Source of the DNA: Podarcis raffonei
Taxonomy: Eukaryota > Chordata > Lepidosauria > Squamata > Lacertidae
Assembly: GCF_027172205.1 (NCBI RefSeq)
Contig: NC_070616.1
Coordinates: forward strand, 12,700,001 to 12,764,000
Direction of reading: 5' to 3'
DNA length: 64,000 bases
The notes under the pieces are model-generated. The model did no database searches. It saw nothing but the letters and a program-made list of their open reading frames with translations, and had not been told where the DNA came from. Positions 1 to 11,570 of the stretch are shown here, piece after piece (the first letter of the stretch is position 1; every line of letters starts with the position of its first letter). A program made the position numbers and the translations under genes.

Positions 1-869
1 CAAGAGAAAGCTGGTGAACCGGTCAGACCAATTCCGTTGTTAAGTAATAGCCTTAGCTGGCCAGTTAAAGGTATGGAGTGATGGGGATGGGAGACACCAT
101 ACCACAAGCAGGGGGCCACCACCGAAAAGGCGTGTTTTCATATTGCCACCCTCCAGACCTCCCACGGAGGGGGCACACAGAGATTCTGGGCCTCAGTTGA
201 GGAGTGTGTTGGGTCCAGAATTGGGTCTGTAAACGGGACAATGAGAATAGGTCTGTTCCATCAAGCAGATGGAGAGATGGGGATGTAGGACCACTCCATC
301 CAAGCAAGGTAAAGATCAGGATCTGTTGCTCAAAGAAGCACATTTCTGTGCCTCTGCATGGATGGAAGGGATCTCAGAGCTGTGGGCTGCCTTTAAAGCT
401 TTTGTTATCAACCCAAACAACTGCACCGAATTATCTCCTTGTTTTCCTAAGGAGGAAAGGTCTCTGTGCGATATTTAATGGAGATCAGCTCTGAGGGCAC
501 AGAAAATAGTGGGAGTGTTTTGATAAGGAGAGGGTCTCTTCCCCCCCCCCCACAACCACACCCAAGCTTATCCATTGTGTTTCATTCCAGAGAGATCTCA
601 TTTCTCTTCAAGAGGGGAGAGGAATTTCAATAAAAACTCAAAGGTCATTGCTTCTGAGGGGAAAGGGGGCTGGCTGAATTCAACAAAGACGTTTTGAACT
701 TTTGCTTTAAAAATGCAGGGGGGGGAGCGGGAATATGGTGCTAGTGGTGGGAACACAGATTGTGAAGCTCAACAGGCTTGCACTACACCCAGCTTAATAT
801 CCTTGGTCCTTTAAATACAGGAAAGTTAAGTACAGAGGTCTTTTTGCCCTTTCTTAAATTGTGGCAGTA

Positions 870-1095
870 CAGTTGTGCCTCGGTTTAAGTACTTAATTCG
901 TTCCGGAGGTCTGTTCTTAACCTGAAACTGTTCTTAACCTGAAGCACCACTTTAGCTAATGGGGCTTCCTGCTGCTGCCACGCCGCCGGAGCACAATTTC
1001 TGTTCTCATCCTGAAGCAAAGTCCTTAACCCGAGGTACTATTTCTGGGTTAGCAGAGTCTGTAACCTGAAGCGTATGTAACCCGAGATACCACTG
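870..1095. mobile_element. TA-flanked MITE (Tc1/mariner- or Tigger-like), whole copy
   Basis: Terminal inverted repeats read CAGTTGTGCCTCGG at the left and the complement of CCGAGATACCACTG at the right. TA dinucleotides at 868-869 and 1096-1097 look like the target duplication. The core is unrelated to any transposase, so the element is non-autonomous. A sister copy at 52945-53430 shares nearly the whole sequence. Confidence 0.8.
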
Positions 1096-1243
1096 TAGTT
1101 GGGTATGCAGATAGATATGAGGGTACGGATTGGTGTAAAAGATGACAGCTCTTGCTGCCAACTTGCAGAGAGGCCCTCGAGCAGTGATATTGCACTTGAA
1201 CTATCTTGCTGCACGAAAAATCTATGCAAACCCCTCCCCCAGC

Positions 1244-1950
1244 AATGGTTCTCAAAGTGAGTGGTACCGCCTCCTGGTAACGGTGGGATTACCTAGGGGC
1301 GCTGGAGGTATAAATTACTATCAGACTTTGAAAAACTGGCAGTGCTATTTTTTCCTTAAAAAAATGTCTAGCGGTACTCCCATTTTCCTACTCATATTGA
1401 AATACTGCCAGAAGAAGAAGAAGAAGAGTTTGGATTTGATATCCCGCTTTATCACTACCCTAAGGAGTCTCAAAGCGGCTAACAATCTCCTTTCCCTTCC
1501 TCCCCCACAACAAACACTCTGTGAGGTGAGTGGGGCTGAGAGACTTCAGAGAAGTGTGACTAGCCCAAGGTCACCCAGCAGCTACATGTGGAGGAGCGGG
1601 GAAACGAACCTGGTTCACCAGATTACGAGTCCACCGCTCTTAACCACTACACCACGCGGGCCAAACTGAGATTCACAACATGTTTAGGGGTATGCGTGCC
1701 CCTGCGTCTCCCCAGAAAAAAAAAGCACTGAAAACTGGTATCACCGGATCACATTCATCGATTTTGTTGAATTAATTTATATAAATGTACAATTAATTGT
1801 TCCTGTTCTGAATTTTATTACTATCTTCCTTAAAACAGGTGGTGCAAATTGTTTCCTGGATAATGCTTTTCATAGGGTAGGGTAGAGGACATTGGAGATG
1901 AGTTTATGGAACCAAGGGAGCAGTGGCCCAGAAAAGTTTGGGGACCACTA
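1244..1950. mobile_element. hAT-like non-autonomous DNA transposon, interrupted by a SINE
   Basis: The left end reads TGGTTCTCAAAG followed by a GTGGTACCGCC block. The right end reads TTTGGGGACCACTA, the inverted form. The same interior (AGGTATAAATTACTATCAGACTTTG, given as AGGTATAAA then CAGACTTTG) recurs in the element at 17420-17895. Charlie/hAT elements have ends of the type CAGNGGTTCTCAAA. No transposase frame remains. Confidence 0.65.
1411..1662 (-). repeat. tRNA-derived SINE with (CTT)n tail
   Basis: Read on the minus strand, it starts with GTGGTGTAGTGGTTAAGAG (box-A-like), has a B-box-like GGTTCGTTTCC, a CACTCACCTCACAGAGTG block and ends in (CTT)n. A near-identical relative is at 8993-9250. 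It splits the hAT-like element around it. Confidence 0.75.
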
Positions 1951-2619
1951 CTTTAATTAAACAAACAAACCATCTAAGCCTGTGGCTATTGCTATCCTGC
2001 TGAAACAACCAAGAGAGCCCTTGATTTTTTAAAAATCCCTGGTCACAAGGCATGGCTCTGCTCCCCTTCACACTCACTGCAAGGTAACAAAGAGAAATAA
2101 GGCCGAACGGAAAAGCGTGCAACACACCAGCACAACACACTGAAATGCACCCACAAACACACAGACAGACAGGCATTGTAGGAAGAAGAACCCTTGCCAA
2201 AAAGCAGCGGTTCTTGCCAAAGTGAGGAGGGAGGAATGGCAGGCCCCACAATTGTTTCTCGCAATATCCGAGACACACCAGGGAATGCAGCACTTGTGCT
2301 AAAAGCAAGCGTTTTATTTCAGACATCGAGTGCTAGTGAAGGTTTGCATGAGTGTATGGGAGAAGTTACAGCCTCTCAAAAAGACCCTAGAGCTGGAGAA
2401 AGGTAATAATAATAAAGAAAAGATCCTAGAGCTGGGAAAGGGGGCAGAAAGGGCCAATCAAAAATATCAGGTGGGCAGGGTGAGTGGATACCTGTTTTAG
2501 TTTAGGAAGAAAAATCAGCCAAATTTGTTTTTTCCAAAATAATAATAATCAGGCATTGTGGGGAAGAGGGATATTTTCGCCCTCCCTTTCAAAATGGCCC
2601 CAGGGTGGATGGCCCAAGA

Positions 2620-2785
2620 TGTTGCTGAATTGGAGGCAGCAAAGCTTCTGAATACCAGTTGCTGGAACCTCAGGAGCTTAAATGATGCTTATGGGTTTCC
2701 TCCAGGCATTTGGTTGGCTAATATGAGAACAGGATGCTGGACTAGGTGGGCCATTGGCCTGATCCAGCAGACTCATCTTAGGGAC
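2620..2785 (+). repeat. CR1/L3-type LINE 3' fragment
   Basis: It carries the recurrent text GAATACCAGTTGCTGGAAC, ACAGGATGCTGGACTAGGTG and GGCCTGATCCAGCAG. The same text is seen at 37120-37270 and in related form at 6150-6210. No reading frame is left. Confidence 0.6.
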
Positions 2786-2977
2786 TTATGGATTCCAACT
2801 CCCATCATGCTTGAATGCTGGTCGTGTTGGCAGAGGCTGGCTGGAGCTGGGAGACCAACAACATCTGGGAGGGGGGGTACAATTCTGTCTCCAAGAACTT
2901 GGGATCACGCACTTAAATCCATTAGAAGTAGATTTAAGAGAGGCAAGGGGAAAGCTCTGGGAGTTCTTTTTACTACC

Positions 2978-3124
2978 CAGACTAGATGTGGTGCAGTGGT
3001 TAGAGTGTCCGACTCAGAGTGGGGAGACCCAGTTTGAAATCCTTGCTCAGCCATGAAACACACCCTGTGACGTTGCAGCCAATCACAATTTATCAGATGG
3101 AAATACCTCACAGGGTTGTTGCAA
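2978..3124 (+). repeat. Sauria-type SINE, 5' part only
   Basis: It has the tRNA-derived head (GTGGTGCAGTGGTTAGAG) and the middle block up to ACCTCACAGGGTTGTTGCAA. It then breaks off at a 5S-rRNA-like sequence, where other copies would continue to the Bov-B-like tail. Confidence 0.65.
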
Positions 3125-3233
3125 GCCCCGTATTCCCAGGCGGTCTCCCATCCAAGTACTAACCAAGCGTGACTCTGCTTAGCTTCTGAGATCTGACAAG
3201 AGCAGGAGCATTCAGAACAGTATGGCCGTAGAC
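3125..3233 (-). pseudogene. 5S rRNA-like sequence (pseudogene or 5S-derived SINE head)
   Basis: The minus strand begins GTCTACGGCCATACTGTTCT, continues with GAAGCTAAGCAGAGTC (internal box A with changes) and GGTTAGTACTTGGATGGGAG (box C intact), and closes with CCGCCTGGGAATACGGGG. About 109 of the roughly 120 bases of vertebrate 5S rRNA are present. The 5' third differs at several positions and the 3' terminus is lost at the SINE junction, so a working 5S gene is unlikely. Confidence 0.8.
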
Positions 3234-3244
3234 ATCTGTGACGA

Positions 3245-3730
3245 GCATGAAATAGGGCCGGAGAGGAAAGCCATTCAGAAACATTCTGCCTCCGACCATT
3301 GTGGCTAACAGTAGCCATTGGGAAACCTTGCCCTCCATAAATTTGCCCAATCCTCTTTCAAAGCCATCCAAACTGATGGCCATTGCCGCTTCCTGTGGGA
3401 GGGAGTTCCATAGTTTAGTTATACGCTGCGTGAAGAAGTACTTTCATTTCTCTGTCCTGAATCTTCCAACGTTCAGCTTCATGAGAATACATGTTCTTAG
3501 TATTATGAGGAAGAAAGAGAAACTTTTATCTGCCCACTTCCTCCGTGCCATGCAAAATTGTATAAGCTTCTATCATATCACTTCTTACCATACTCACTAA
3601 GCTAAAAAGCCCCCAAATCTGCAACTTTTCCTCCAGGGGGAGTGGCTCCATCCCCTTGACAATTTTGGTTGCCCTTTTTTGAAACTTTTTCCAATTCTTC
3701 AATACCCTTTTTGAGGTGAGTTCATTGTTG
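3245..3730 (-). repeat. CR1/L3-type LINE 3' portion
   Basis: The plus-strand text includes TGAAGAAGTACTTTCATTTC, CTGTCCTGAATCTTCCAAC and CTTCTATCATATCACTTC. The same order is seen in the copy at 29560-30210. A small plus-oriented fragment of the same family follows at about 3825-3900. Confidence 0.65.
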
Positions 3731-5367
3731 GGAAGGTGGGACGGAAATCAAACAAGCAGATAATACTGGCTTTCAAAGAGGATTCGTGGGAGAGGACAGA
3801 TCTATCAAGCAGCACCAGTAGAGAAATGAAACCTCCATAGTCTGAGGCACTGTACCTCTGAATACTGTTTGCTGCATAGCAACAGCGGGGGAGCACCAAA
3901 ATCATTCCCCAGGTTTCTTGTGGAGGGAAACCTCTTTCTCATTCCCTGCAGTCCTGACAAAAATCATGGTCTCCTAGCAGCTGTTTATAGTTGTAAAGGA
4001 AAAAACAGCACTTTCTGAAGGAGACTGTGATTTTACCAGGAATGGACTGCAAAAGAGATGTTTGGATCAAATACGTGAGACTTTTTGTTAAAGTGCTATT
4101 TTATATTCCTAGTTCTATATTTGGTGAAGACCCTGCCATCTGGCTCTGATGCCTGCTTAGCTGGGAGTGAGCACCACCAAACTCTAAGCAAGGACTTCTA
4201 AGCAGGAATGTATAGGATTCCCCAGGGATTTCTGTTTTTCAGGACATTTTATACAGAACCAGGAAACAGCATTCCTTCACAGTGCCCAGGAGTTCCCAAC
4301 TGCTGAAGCTGGACGGATTCAGAAGCCAAGTTCGTTTGTATGCTGCCCTTCCGATAATTTGCTTTTTGGCTCAGCCTGAGCAACTGATCCATTTAACTTG
4401 GCTCACGGTCCAGTTGAAAGTGTGTTTCCATGCAGCTCTTTTTTGTAAAAAAAATAATAAATGAATCCCAGGGTGTCGCGGGGAAGGTGCTGTATTTCTT
4501 CAAACAGTTGCTCCCCTGGCTTTTTCTTCTTGGCCTGGCTTACTCAAATGCTGTCCAGCCCACATTTCTGCACTATGTAATAAATGCATTTTTTAAAGAA
4601 AAAGAAAGAAAGGTTTGCTCGGAGCTTACGGGCAATCAAGAGCAGCTTATCTCTGTAAATGTGAAGTGAGAGGCACTGGCTTGTGTAAAAGCAAGTTCCC
4701 ATCCTGTATTTCTTCATGCTGCTGAGTTATGAGGTGATTTGGTTCACAAGTTCATGGCATCTCTGAGGTTAAGTGCTTGGGTTAAAACCGCATCTGCCTA
4801 TTCTGCTCTGCTTCTCCCATCTACTGAGTCCCGCTCAGGACAAACTTCTTAAAACAAAAACTCCCAGTTAACAGAATAAAAGGCCTATACCAGGGGCGCC
4901 ATCGAGGGGGAGGAGCTAAGGACCCCCCCAACAAAATTCAAGGAGAGGGCCAGGCCTCCTCCATATTCTGTGCCTGCGGCAGGCCTCCCCAAGGCTGTGC
5001 CAGGCCTTGCCGAGCCTACCCGTTGCTGTGGCAGGCCCTGCCAGACCTCCTCCTAATGCGTGACATAAAACATGTGTGCTGTGCGCATGACATCACACAC
5101 GCACGCTGCCCACCCCCCAAAAAAGTTGGACAGAATCCGGCGACTGTAGCCCAAATCTTATGCTCTCCTTAAGCCTCAGCTACACATAGGTTTCTGCAAT
5201 ATGGAGATGGCAATACTAGTCTATCTTGAACAGCGTTTGTAAAAATGGAAACAAAGCTGGACTTGAAAAGAGTTCTGGACGCTCAAAAGCATTATCTAAA
5301 GGCTATGTTTTCACCCTCTTTAGGACACAGCTGTATTACTAATGGGGTGTTTAATATTGAATGCATT

Positions 5368-5404
5368 GTTTGTTTGTTTGTTTGTTTGTTTGTTTGTTTG
5401 TTTG
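5368..5404 (+). repeat. (GTTT)n microsatellite
   Basis: About nine GTTT units in a row. They lie next to the tail end of the minus-oriented SINE at 5415-5628. Confidence 0.95.
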
Positions 5405-5414
5405 CTTGGAAATC

Positions 5415-5628
5415 TCAGATTTCCTCCAAGAAGCTTAAAGCAATGTACATGGTTCTCCCCTTCCTATTTTGTCATCACAACAACCTTGTGAGGTGTTGTA
5501 TGCTGGGATGAGAGACAGCGGGGGGGTCCAAGGTCACTGAGTGAGCTGCATAATTTAAGGGGAACTAGAACCCTGGTTTCTCAGGTCTTAGTCCAACACC
5601 TCAACCATTACACCACACTGGATCTCTT
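5415..5628 (-). repeat. Sauria-type SINE, full length but old
   Basis: On the minus strand it starts CCAGTGTGGTGTAATGGTTG, has a degenerate B-box region and ends CTTCTTGGAGGAAATC, the Bov-B-like tail of Sauria SINEs. Confidence 0.7.
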
Positions 5629-7064
5629 TATATATTTTTTAAAAATATACTTTACTTTTAATTTAACGTAATTTACTTTTAATACAGAATGTTGTGTGCT
5701 TGGAGGCAGTTAGGGTTGCCAAACCAGCAGGGCTGAGCTGAAATATCCAGCATCGCCTGGCCCCCTCCAGGTGGCAGGGGGAGGGCTTGACTCTCTAGGT
5801 GAGCAAGAATGCTTTTAATTAATTCACTTTTTAATGAAGAAGACTATGTGTGCAGCTTGCAAGCTTCAGCCCGGCAGGAGCTGGCTGCATATTTTTGCAT
5901 AGGCTCCTTAGAAGGTCTGCTTTCCTCTGCTCCCTCCTCCCAATTAACCCCCATCTCCAAGGCTCAGTGGTGGGAGGGGGAAGAATCACAGGGGCCACCC
6001 CTGTGGCATCAACAGGGCTCATCCCTAAATCTCAGGTTTGGGCCCTGAAATCTGAGGGTCTGGTATGTTCCTGACCTGGCAACCCCAGAGGCAGAAACAC
6101 TTCTTGCTGGAAACCATGGGAAAGTAGAGGGCTCTCCCACTGGTGGGTTGGCCACTTGGAGAACAGGACACTGGGCTAAAATGGGCCTGATCCAGCAGGG
6201 CTGATCTTCCATACCCTCCAACATTTCTCTGATGAAAATAGGGGCATCCTAAGGGAAAGCAGGACATTCCGGGATCAATTCAGAAACTGGGGCGGCCTCC
6301 GTAAATCCGGGACTGTCCCCTGAAAATAGGGATATTTGGAGAGTTTGCATTTTATAGTGTTTTCCTATTACGTTAATGACTTGAGAGGGATGCAGGAAAA
6401 TCAGTAGAGATTGGCAGAACCCCGACACGACAAATTCCCAGGATAAAACCGCCCAGGAGGCCGAGCCACTGCTTCCCATCAGGTCCGCGCAGCCACCGCG
6501 CCCGTTCAGACAGAGCCGCCCCCCAAAGCGGCAGCTCCTAATGTTTCCCTCGCTGCCCCCACCCCGACCTCCCTCTCCATCTCCTGACATGCTCAGCTTG
6601 ACCCACTAACTCAAGCCAACTGTGGAAAGGTCAAATGCAAAGACTGACTCCCAGAAGGGAGAAACCACATCAAGGAACTGGAAAGGAAAGGAGGGAAGGC
6701 GGGGGGGGGGGAGAAAAGAAAAGAAACAGCAGGTCTCTCCCCCAGGCTCACCACCCCGCAAGCCTTCAAGTCTGGCAGGCGCAGATGGGGGGAGAAGGAA
6801 ACGAGGCGAGCTTTACGTTTATTTATTCTGGAGCCAGACCTGAACAGGAGCCAAGCCGTCCCATGCCAGCATATAATAAGAGCTCTGAATTGGGTAGGTG
6901 GGTCTCTCACACACAGACACACGCTAACTTTTTGTCAAAAAGTATCATGTTTCTAGACCTTTTGGTTATGAGATTTCTGGCAGGGACCATTTCCCCCCCG
7001 GGATAGTCAAGTGGTTTTCTTCCTTTTTTATTTTTAGGGGAATTCTTAGGAAAAAACCCTATTC

Positions 7065-7260
7065 TCCTCATAGGGCTACAATTCCCAGAATTCCCTGTGA
7101 AGAGGGATTGACTGCTTAAACCGCTCCAGGAATGATAGCTTTGGGAGGGGAATAGAGGGTCTCCGTGCAACTCTCAGCACCCTCAACAAACGACAGCTCC
7201 CAGAATTCTTTGGGGAAGCCATGACAGTTTAAAGTGGGTGGAAGAGTGATGTAAATGTGT
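7065..7260. repeat. fold-back repeat, unassigned DNA-transposon type
   Basis: ACAATTCCCAGAATTCC and ACAGCTCCCAGAATTCTTTG flank an interior with TTGACTGCTTAAACC and its approximate reverse ACAGTTTAAAGTGG. The arrangement is typical of old MITEs, but the termini are not clear. Confidence 0.4.
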
Positions 7261-7551
7261 GGTTCAGATGTGGACAACAGCACAAAATCCTTGGCTTGTG
7301 CTCGCTGGCTTCTCCCTTCCCTCCGGTGATACAGGCCACATTTGCATTTAAAGATGGAAGATTCGTACATTTGTACAATCGGTTTGTACTTTCGATTCTC
7401 GTCTTTTCCTCCCAAAGCGGGTCAGCCTTAGGAATGATTTCTACAAGGCTTCCTCAGCTCCAGGTCATTGACAACTTTAGGCTGGTTCATTTAGGCTGGG
7501 GAACTTAGATCTTTTCAGAAGCAAGGTATGGGGTCCAGATTCACAGCTGTT

Positions 7552-7589
7552 CTCCGAAATGTTGGTAATGCTCCGAAATGTTGGTAATG
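7552..7589. repeat. 19-bp exact tandem duplication
   Basis: CTCCGAAATGTTGGTAATG occurs twice in direct succession at 7552-7570 and 7571-7589. Confidence 0.9.
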
Positions 7590-7960
7590 CTCCCTCTACT
7601 GGAAGAAATGATATTCCAGGCTCGTGACTTCCACTACAGCGACATCCACATTTTCCACCTTGGAGAAACTCTTTGCAGATCACATCCAGGCCGATGACAA
7701 TACCCAGCACCCTCGAATGCACCTCACAAAGGCCCATCAGTATTGAAAACTGCCCACCCTCCAGCAGACGGCAATAAGCCACCATTTTAAAATTCCCATA
7801 ATGCCTTGGGACAATGGCACACTAGGAAACATAGGAAGAAATACTTGAGTGAGTGACTGAGTAATCAATCATATATAATGTGGAGTTGGAATGGACCCAA
7901 ATGTGTGAGTAGTATATAAATCTGTATAAATATATTACTTACAAATATATAAATTACAGT

Positions 7961-8050
7961 CTTCGCCAATGTGTTGCCCTTCAGCTGTTTTGGACTACAA
8001 CTCCCATCAGGCCCAAAATACCTGGAGGGCACCAGGTTGGCAAAGGTTGC
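7961..8050. repeat. fold-back repeat (TACAACTCCCATCA family)
   Basis: It contains GGACTACAACTCCCATCAGG between matching arms near TTCGCCAATGTGTTGCCCTT and CCAGGTTGGCAAAGG. Other members of this family are at 2789-2880, 16298-16402, 17318-17419, 28205-28335, 51808-51915 and 62300-62405. Confidence 0.55.
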
Positions 8051-8803
8051 CCTAACAGATTGAAAGTTACTGATCTAAAGCAAAGAACATGTGTGCAGAA
8101 CTGTTATCGGTGGGTCTGGCTGATTGATTCCCTGTGTTTTAAATCAGAAGCTGCCCCCATACTTGGCACTAATAGGCCAGGAACAATGACAATACTAACC
8201 TCCTCCGTCCCTCCTATCTGAGAATTTTAAAGTTTTTTTTTTTACATTTTTATTCTCTTTTAAAAGGGGGGGGTGACACAAATGTATTTAATATCAATTT
8301 ATATATTTTATTTTATTTTTTGTTAATGACACTGTGCATTAGGGCATGTTATTTTAGTGGGTGAAATTTCATTTTTGCAAATTTCTTTGGTGAGGGGTCT
8401 CAATAATTTGTTTTTTGAGTGTGAGGATTTCAAATTTGCTATTATTTTTTGTGAATGGACAACAGTTAGCTTGGGAGAACATTTAGCTTGGTCAGTCTAC
8501 ATTTAATGAAGATGCACATAAACTGCTTTTGGAAAACCAAAGAATTTTACCTTCTGAAAATAATAATAATAAACAATAAAAATAATATTAATATATAACT
8601 GCAAGTACTTGGCAATCATTTTTAATGATTTCTATGTAATTTTACAGACGTTTTACTTACCAAGGAAAACTATAACCAAAATATCTTTTGAATTCCCAAG
8701 TCATGTTACAACTTCTTAGCACCCCTCGTTTTTGGAAGCTGCAAGCTCAAAAACTCAACATACCTTACTGTGTGTATCAACTTTTATTGGTCTGTTGCCT
8801 TAA

Positions 8804-9310
8804 TCATAAAATCATAGAATCATAGATTTGGAATGGACCCCAATGGTCATCTAGTCCAACCCCCTGCAATGCAGGAATCACAGCTAAAGAATTCCTGACA
8901 GATGATCATCCAACAACCTCTGCTTAAAAACCTACAATGAAGGAGAACCCACTACCTTCCGAGGGAGTCTGTTCTGCCATTGGGAGCCATTGAGAGCCAG
9001 TGTGGTATAGTGGTTAAGAGCGGTAGTCTCGTAATCTGGGGAACCAGGTTCGCGTCTCCGCTCCTCCACATGCAGCTGCTGGGTGACCTGGGGCCAGTCA
9101 CACTTCTCTGAAGTCTCTCAGCCCCACTCACCTCACAGAGTGTTTGTTGTGGGGGAGGAAGGGAAAGGAGAATGTTAGCTGCTTTGAGACTCCTTCAGGT
9201 AGTGATAAAGCGGGATATCAAATCCAAACTCTTCTTCTTCTCTTCTTCTTAGCATCAGAAAATTCTTCATAATGTTTAGTCAGAATATCTTTGTAACCTG
9301 AATTCAGTGG
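8804..9310 (-). repeat. CR1 LINE 3' end, split by a SINE
   Basis: The plus strand shows AAAATCATAGAATCATAG, then TCATCTAGTCCAACCCCCTG. This is the reverse of the CR1 3' terminus with its octamer tail. The CR1 sequence resumes after the SINE with AGAAAATTCTTCATAATG. Confidence 0.75.
8993..9250 (+). repeat. tRNA-derived SINE with (CTT)n tail
   Basis: It has a box-A-like GTGGTATAGTGGTTAAGAG, a B-box-like GGTTCGCGTCTCC, the CACCTCACAGAGTG block and a TCTTCTTCTT tail. It is inserted in the CR1 fragment around it and belongs to the same family as 1411-1662. Confidence 0.8.
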
Positions 9311-9903
9311 TTCAGGCATATTTATTAAAAAACAACAACTCAACCACTTTTGGGTTTCCCTTTAAAAAGCTGAACAATTTTGTGGTCTTCCTTTAAAAAG
9401 CTCAACAACTTTTGGGGTGTCCTGGATTTTACTTTTTGAAATTTTGCAACCCTATCAGTCTTCTTTTCCCCAGGCTAAACATACCTGGCTCCCTCAACCA
9501 TCCTTCATAAGGTGTCATGGAGTGGCTGGATGCGGGGGGGGGGGGACCAGCTGGGGAACCCCCAAGGGAACTAGGCTCAGAGCCAGGGGACTGGTGGTGG
9601 GATGACAGTGAGTGGTCAGAGGGAGAAGAGGGAGCAGAGTAAGGGGGAGGAGGTGTCAGAAGGCCAAGAATAGCCTGTGGCCAAGAGTTTCTTCACCCAT
9701 TTTAGGGACTTGGAAGGAGAAACTTGCCTGCAGAACACAGTGACCTACTGGGTATATATAAGGCACTTGGCTGGCAGTTCTTGATGTAGTCAAAAGATAC
9801 TGATACAGTATTTGTAAACGGATAATGTAATTATTAGTTTTTCTGCCTGCTGCCACTACCCCGAACAACCAGTTACAGTATATCCAAATAAAAAACATAT
9901 CCC

Positions 9904-10245
9904 TCATCTTCAACCTCAGAAACCACCATGCCAAATTTGGGGGTGGTCTATTCAGAGGTGTCCAAGCCAGCACAATTTGGTGCCCCATCTTGATTCAAAA
10001 TGGCCTCCAACGGTTTCCAAATGTAGGGCAAGAATCACATGATCTTGGGGACCATTGTGTCAAATTGGGCAACCATACCTTCAGAGGTGTCCAAATCAGT
10101 GCAGTTTGAAATGGTTCAGTAAGCCATTTTGATTCAGAATGGCCCCCATTGGTAACCAAACATAGATGAAAACCAGTTCCTCCAACTCGAGAAACGCCAC
10201 ACCAAAATAGGCACCACAAAGTGTTCAAATGCATAGCAAACAAAC
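9904..10245. repeat. diverged tandem repeat, unit about 137 bp (array 1)
   Basis: Landmarks TTGATTCAAAATGGCC (9990) and TTGATTCAGAATGGCC (10130) recur about 139 bp apart, with TTCAGAGGTGTCCAA and CCAAATTTGGG type blocks between them. At least two and a half units are present. The family is not one I recognise. Confidence 0.75.
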
Positions 10246-10251
10246 ACGTGG

Positions 10252-10259
10252 ATAACTAT

Positions 10260-10294
<35 letters not shown>

Positions 10295-10845
10295 TAGCCC
10301 GCCCATCTGGCTGGGTTTCCCCAGCCACTCTGGGCGGCTCCCAACAGAATATTAAAAACACGATAAAATATCAAACATTATTAAACCTCCTTAAACAGGA
10401 CTGCCTTCAGATGTCTTCTAAAAGTCAGATAGTTGTTTATTTCCTTGACATCTGATGGGAGGGTGGGTGCCACTACCGAGAAGGCCCTCTGCCTGGTTCC
10501 CTGTAACCTCACTTCTTGCAGTGAGGGAACCACCAGAAGGCTCTCAGAGCTGGACCTCAGTGTCCAGGCAGAACGATGGGGGTGGAGACGCGCCTTCAGG
10601 TATACCGGGCCGAGATAATGCACAGACAAAGCATATGCCTGCAACCAGCAAGATTCTATCATGCTCCGTTTGTGTGCACATGTGTGCACATTCCCCTGCT
10701 GGGAAAAGGCATGCACAGCCAAAGTACAGTGCAGGGTTGTTTGAAAGTCCTCTTGGCACCTGACTCTTGGCATCCGGGTCAGAGCCCGGATCCACTTGAC
10801 CCATTTTGTTTTGGGAATCAGGCTTTGGCTGAATCCAGTGCACAA
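10252..10845 (-). repeat. (TTTA)n tract and L2-like LINE 3' segment
   Basis: A TTTA microsatellite at 10252-10295 is followed by plus-strand text CCCCAGCCACTCTGGGCGG. On the minus strand there is a frame ending RAFSVVAPTLPSDVKEIN with YLTFRRHLKAVLFKEV, like the C-terminus of L2/CR1-clade ORF2. It interrupts the 137-bp arrays. A related piece is at 55848-56005. Confidence 0.6.
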
Positions 10846-10849
10846 CCCT

Positions 10850-11265
10850 ATTCATTTGAAATCAAAATGGCATTTGACGGTAGCCTAGCCTAGCCCACAA
10901 CCTGCTCCTCTGTCTCAGGAACTGTCACCCTAAACTGAGTGGCAATATCTTCAGAGATGTCCCAATCAGCACAGGTTGGAACAGTTTTGTCCAACATATT
11001 GATCCAACATGGCACCCGATGATTTCCAAACACAGGACAAAACCCACTCCTCCATCTGTAGAACACCAAACTGGGCGGCACTATCTTCAGAGACCTCCTG
11101 AGCAGCACAATTTGGAATGGTGTGGTCTGCCATCTTGATTCAAAATGATGCCCAATGAAATCCAAAGTTAAGACGAAAACTGGCTCCCCCATCTCGAGCA
11201 GTGTTGGGCCAAGTTTGGGGGTGATATTTCAAGAGGCCTTGGAATGCACAGAGAGCAGATGAGCA
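10850..11265. repeat. diverged tandem repeat, unit about 137 bp (array 2)
   Basis: ATTGATCCAACATGGCACCC near 11000 and TTGATTCAAAATGATGCCC near 11136 are 136 bp apart. ATCTTCAGAGATGTCC and ATCTTCAGAGACCTCC also recur. About three units continue array 1 on the other side of the LINE. Confidence 0.7.
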
Positions 11266-11479
11266 GACAGACCACTTTCCAAATTGGGGATAGGGATGGG
11301 GGAGAAACTTGACCCATCTCACATTTCAAGGAGAATCTATCTAATTGGCCATTTCCAAAAGGTTATGCGAACCAAAACCCAGCCATCCTCCAAAATGCAT
11401 GCTTCTCCAGTCAAACATGCATATGCCATGAAACAGTATTCACAAAAATACTGTACGTGCATTTGTGTAAATAACATTT

Positions 11480-11570
11480 TAAAATCCATTGGATTCCTGC
11501 ATTGCAGGGGGTTGGACTAGATGTCCCTTGAGGTCCCTTCCAACTCTACAATGCTATGATTCTGTGGTTA
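11480..11570 (+). repeat. CR1-type 3' tail fragment
   Basis: GCAGGGGGTTGGACTAGATG and GGTCCCTTCCAACTCTACAA, closing in CTATGATTCTG, match the 3' tail of CR1 and of SINEs mobilised by it. Other pieces lie at 13905-13965, 34205-34385 and, reversed, at 19180-19255. Confidence 0.7.

Noticed and set aside
3125-3233. possible functional 5S rRNA gene
   Set aside because: About ten bases are missing at the 3' end, the 5' third has changes, and it is a single copy fused to a SINE.
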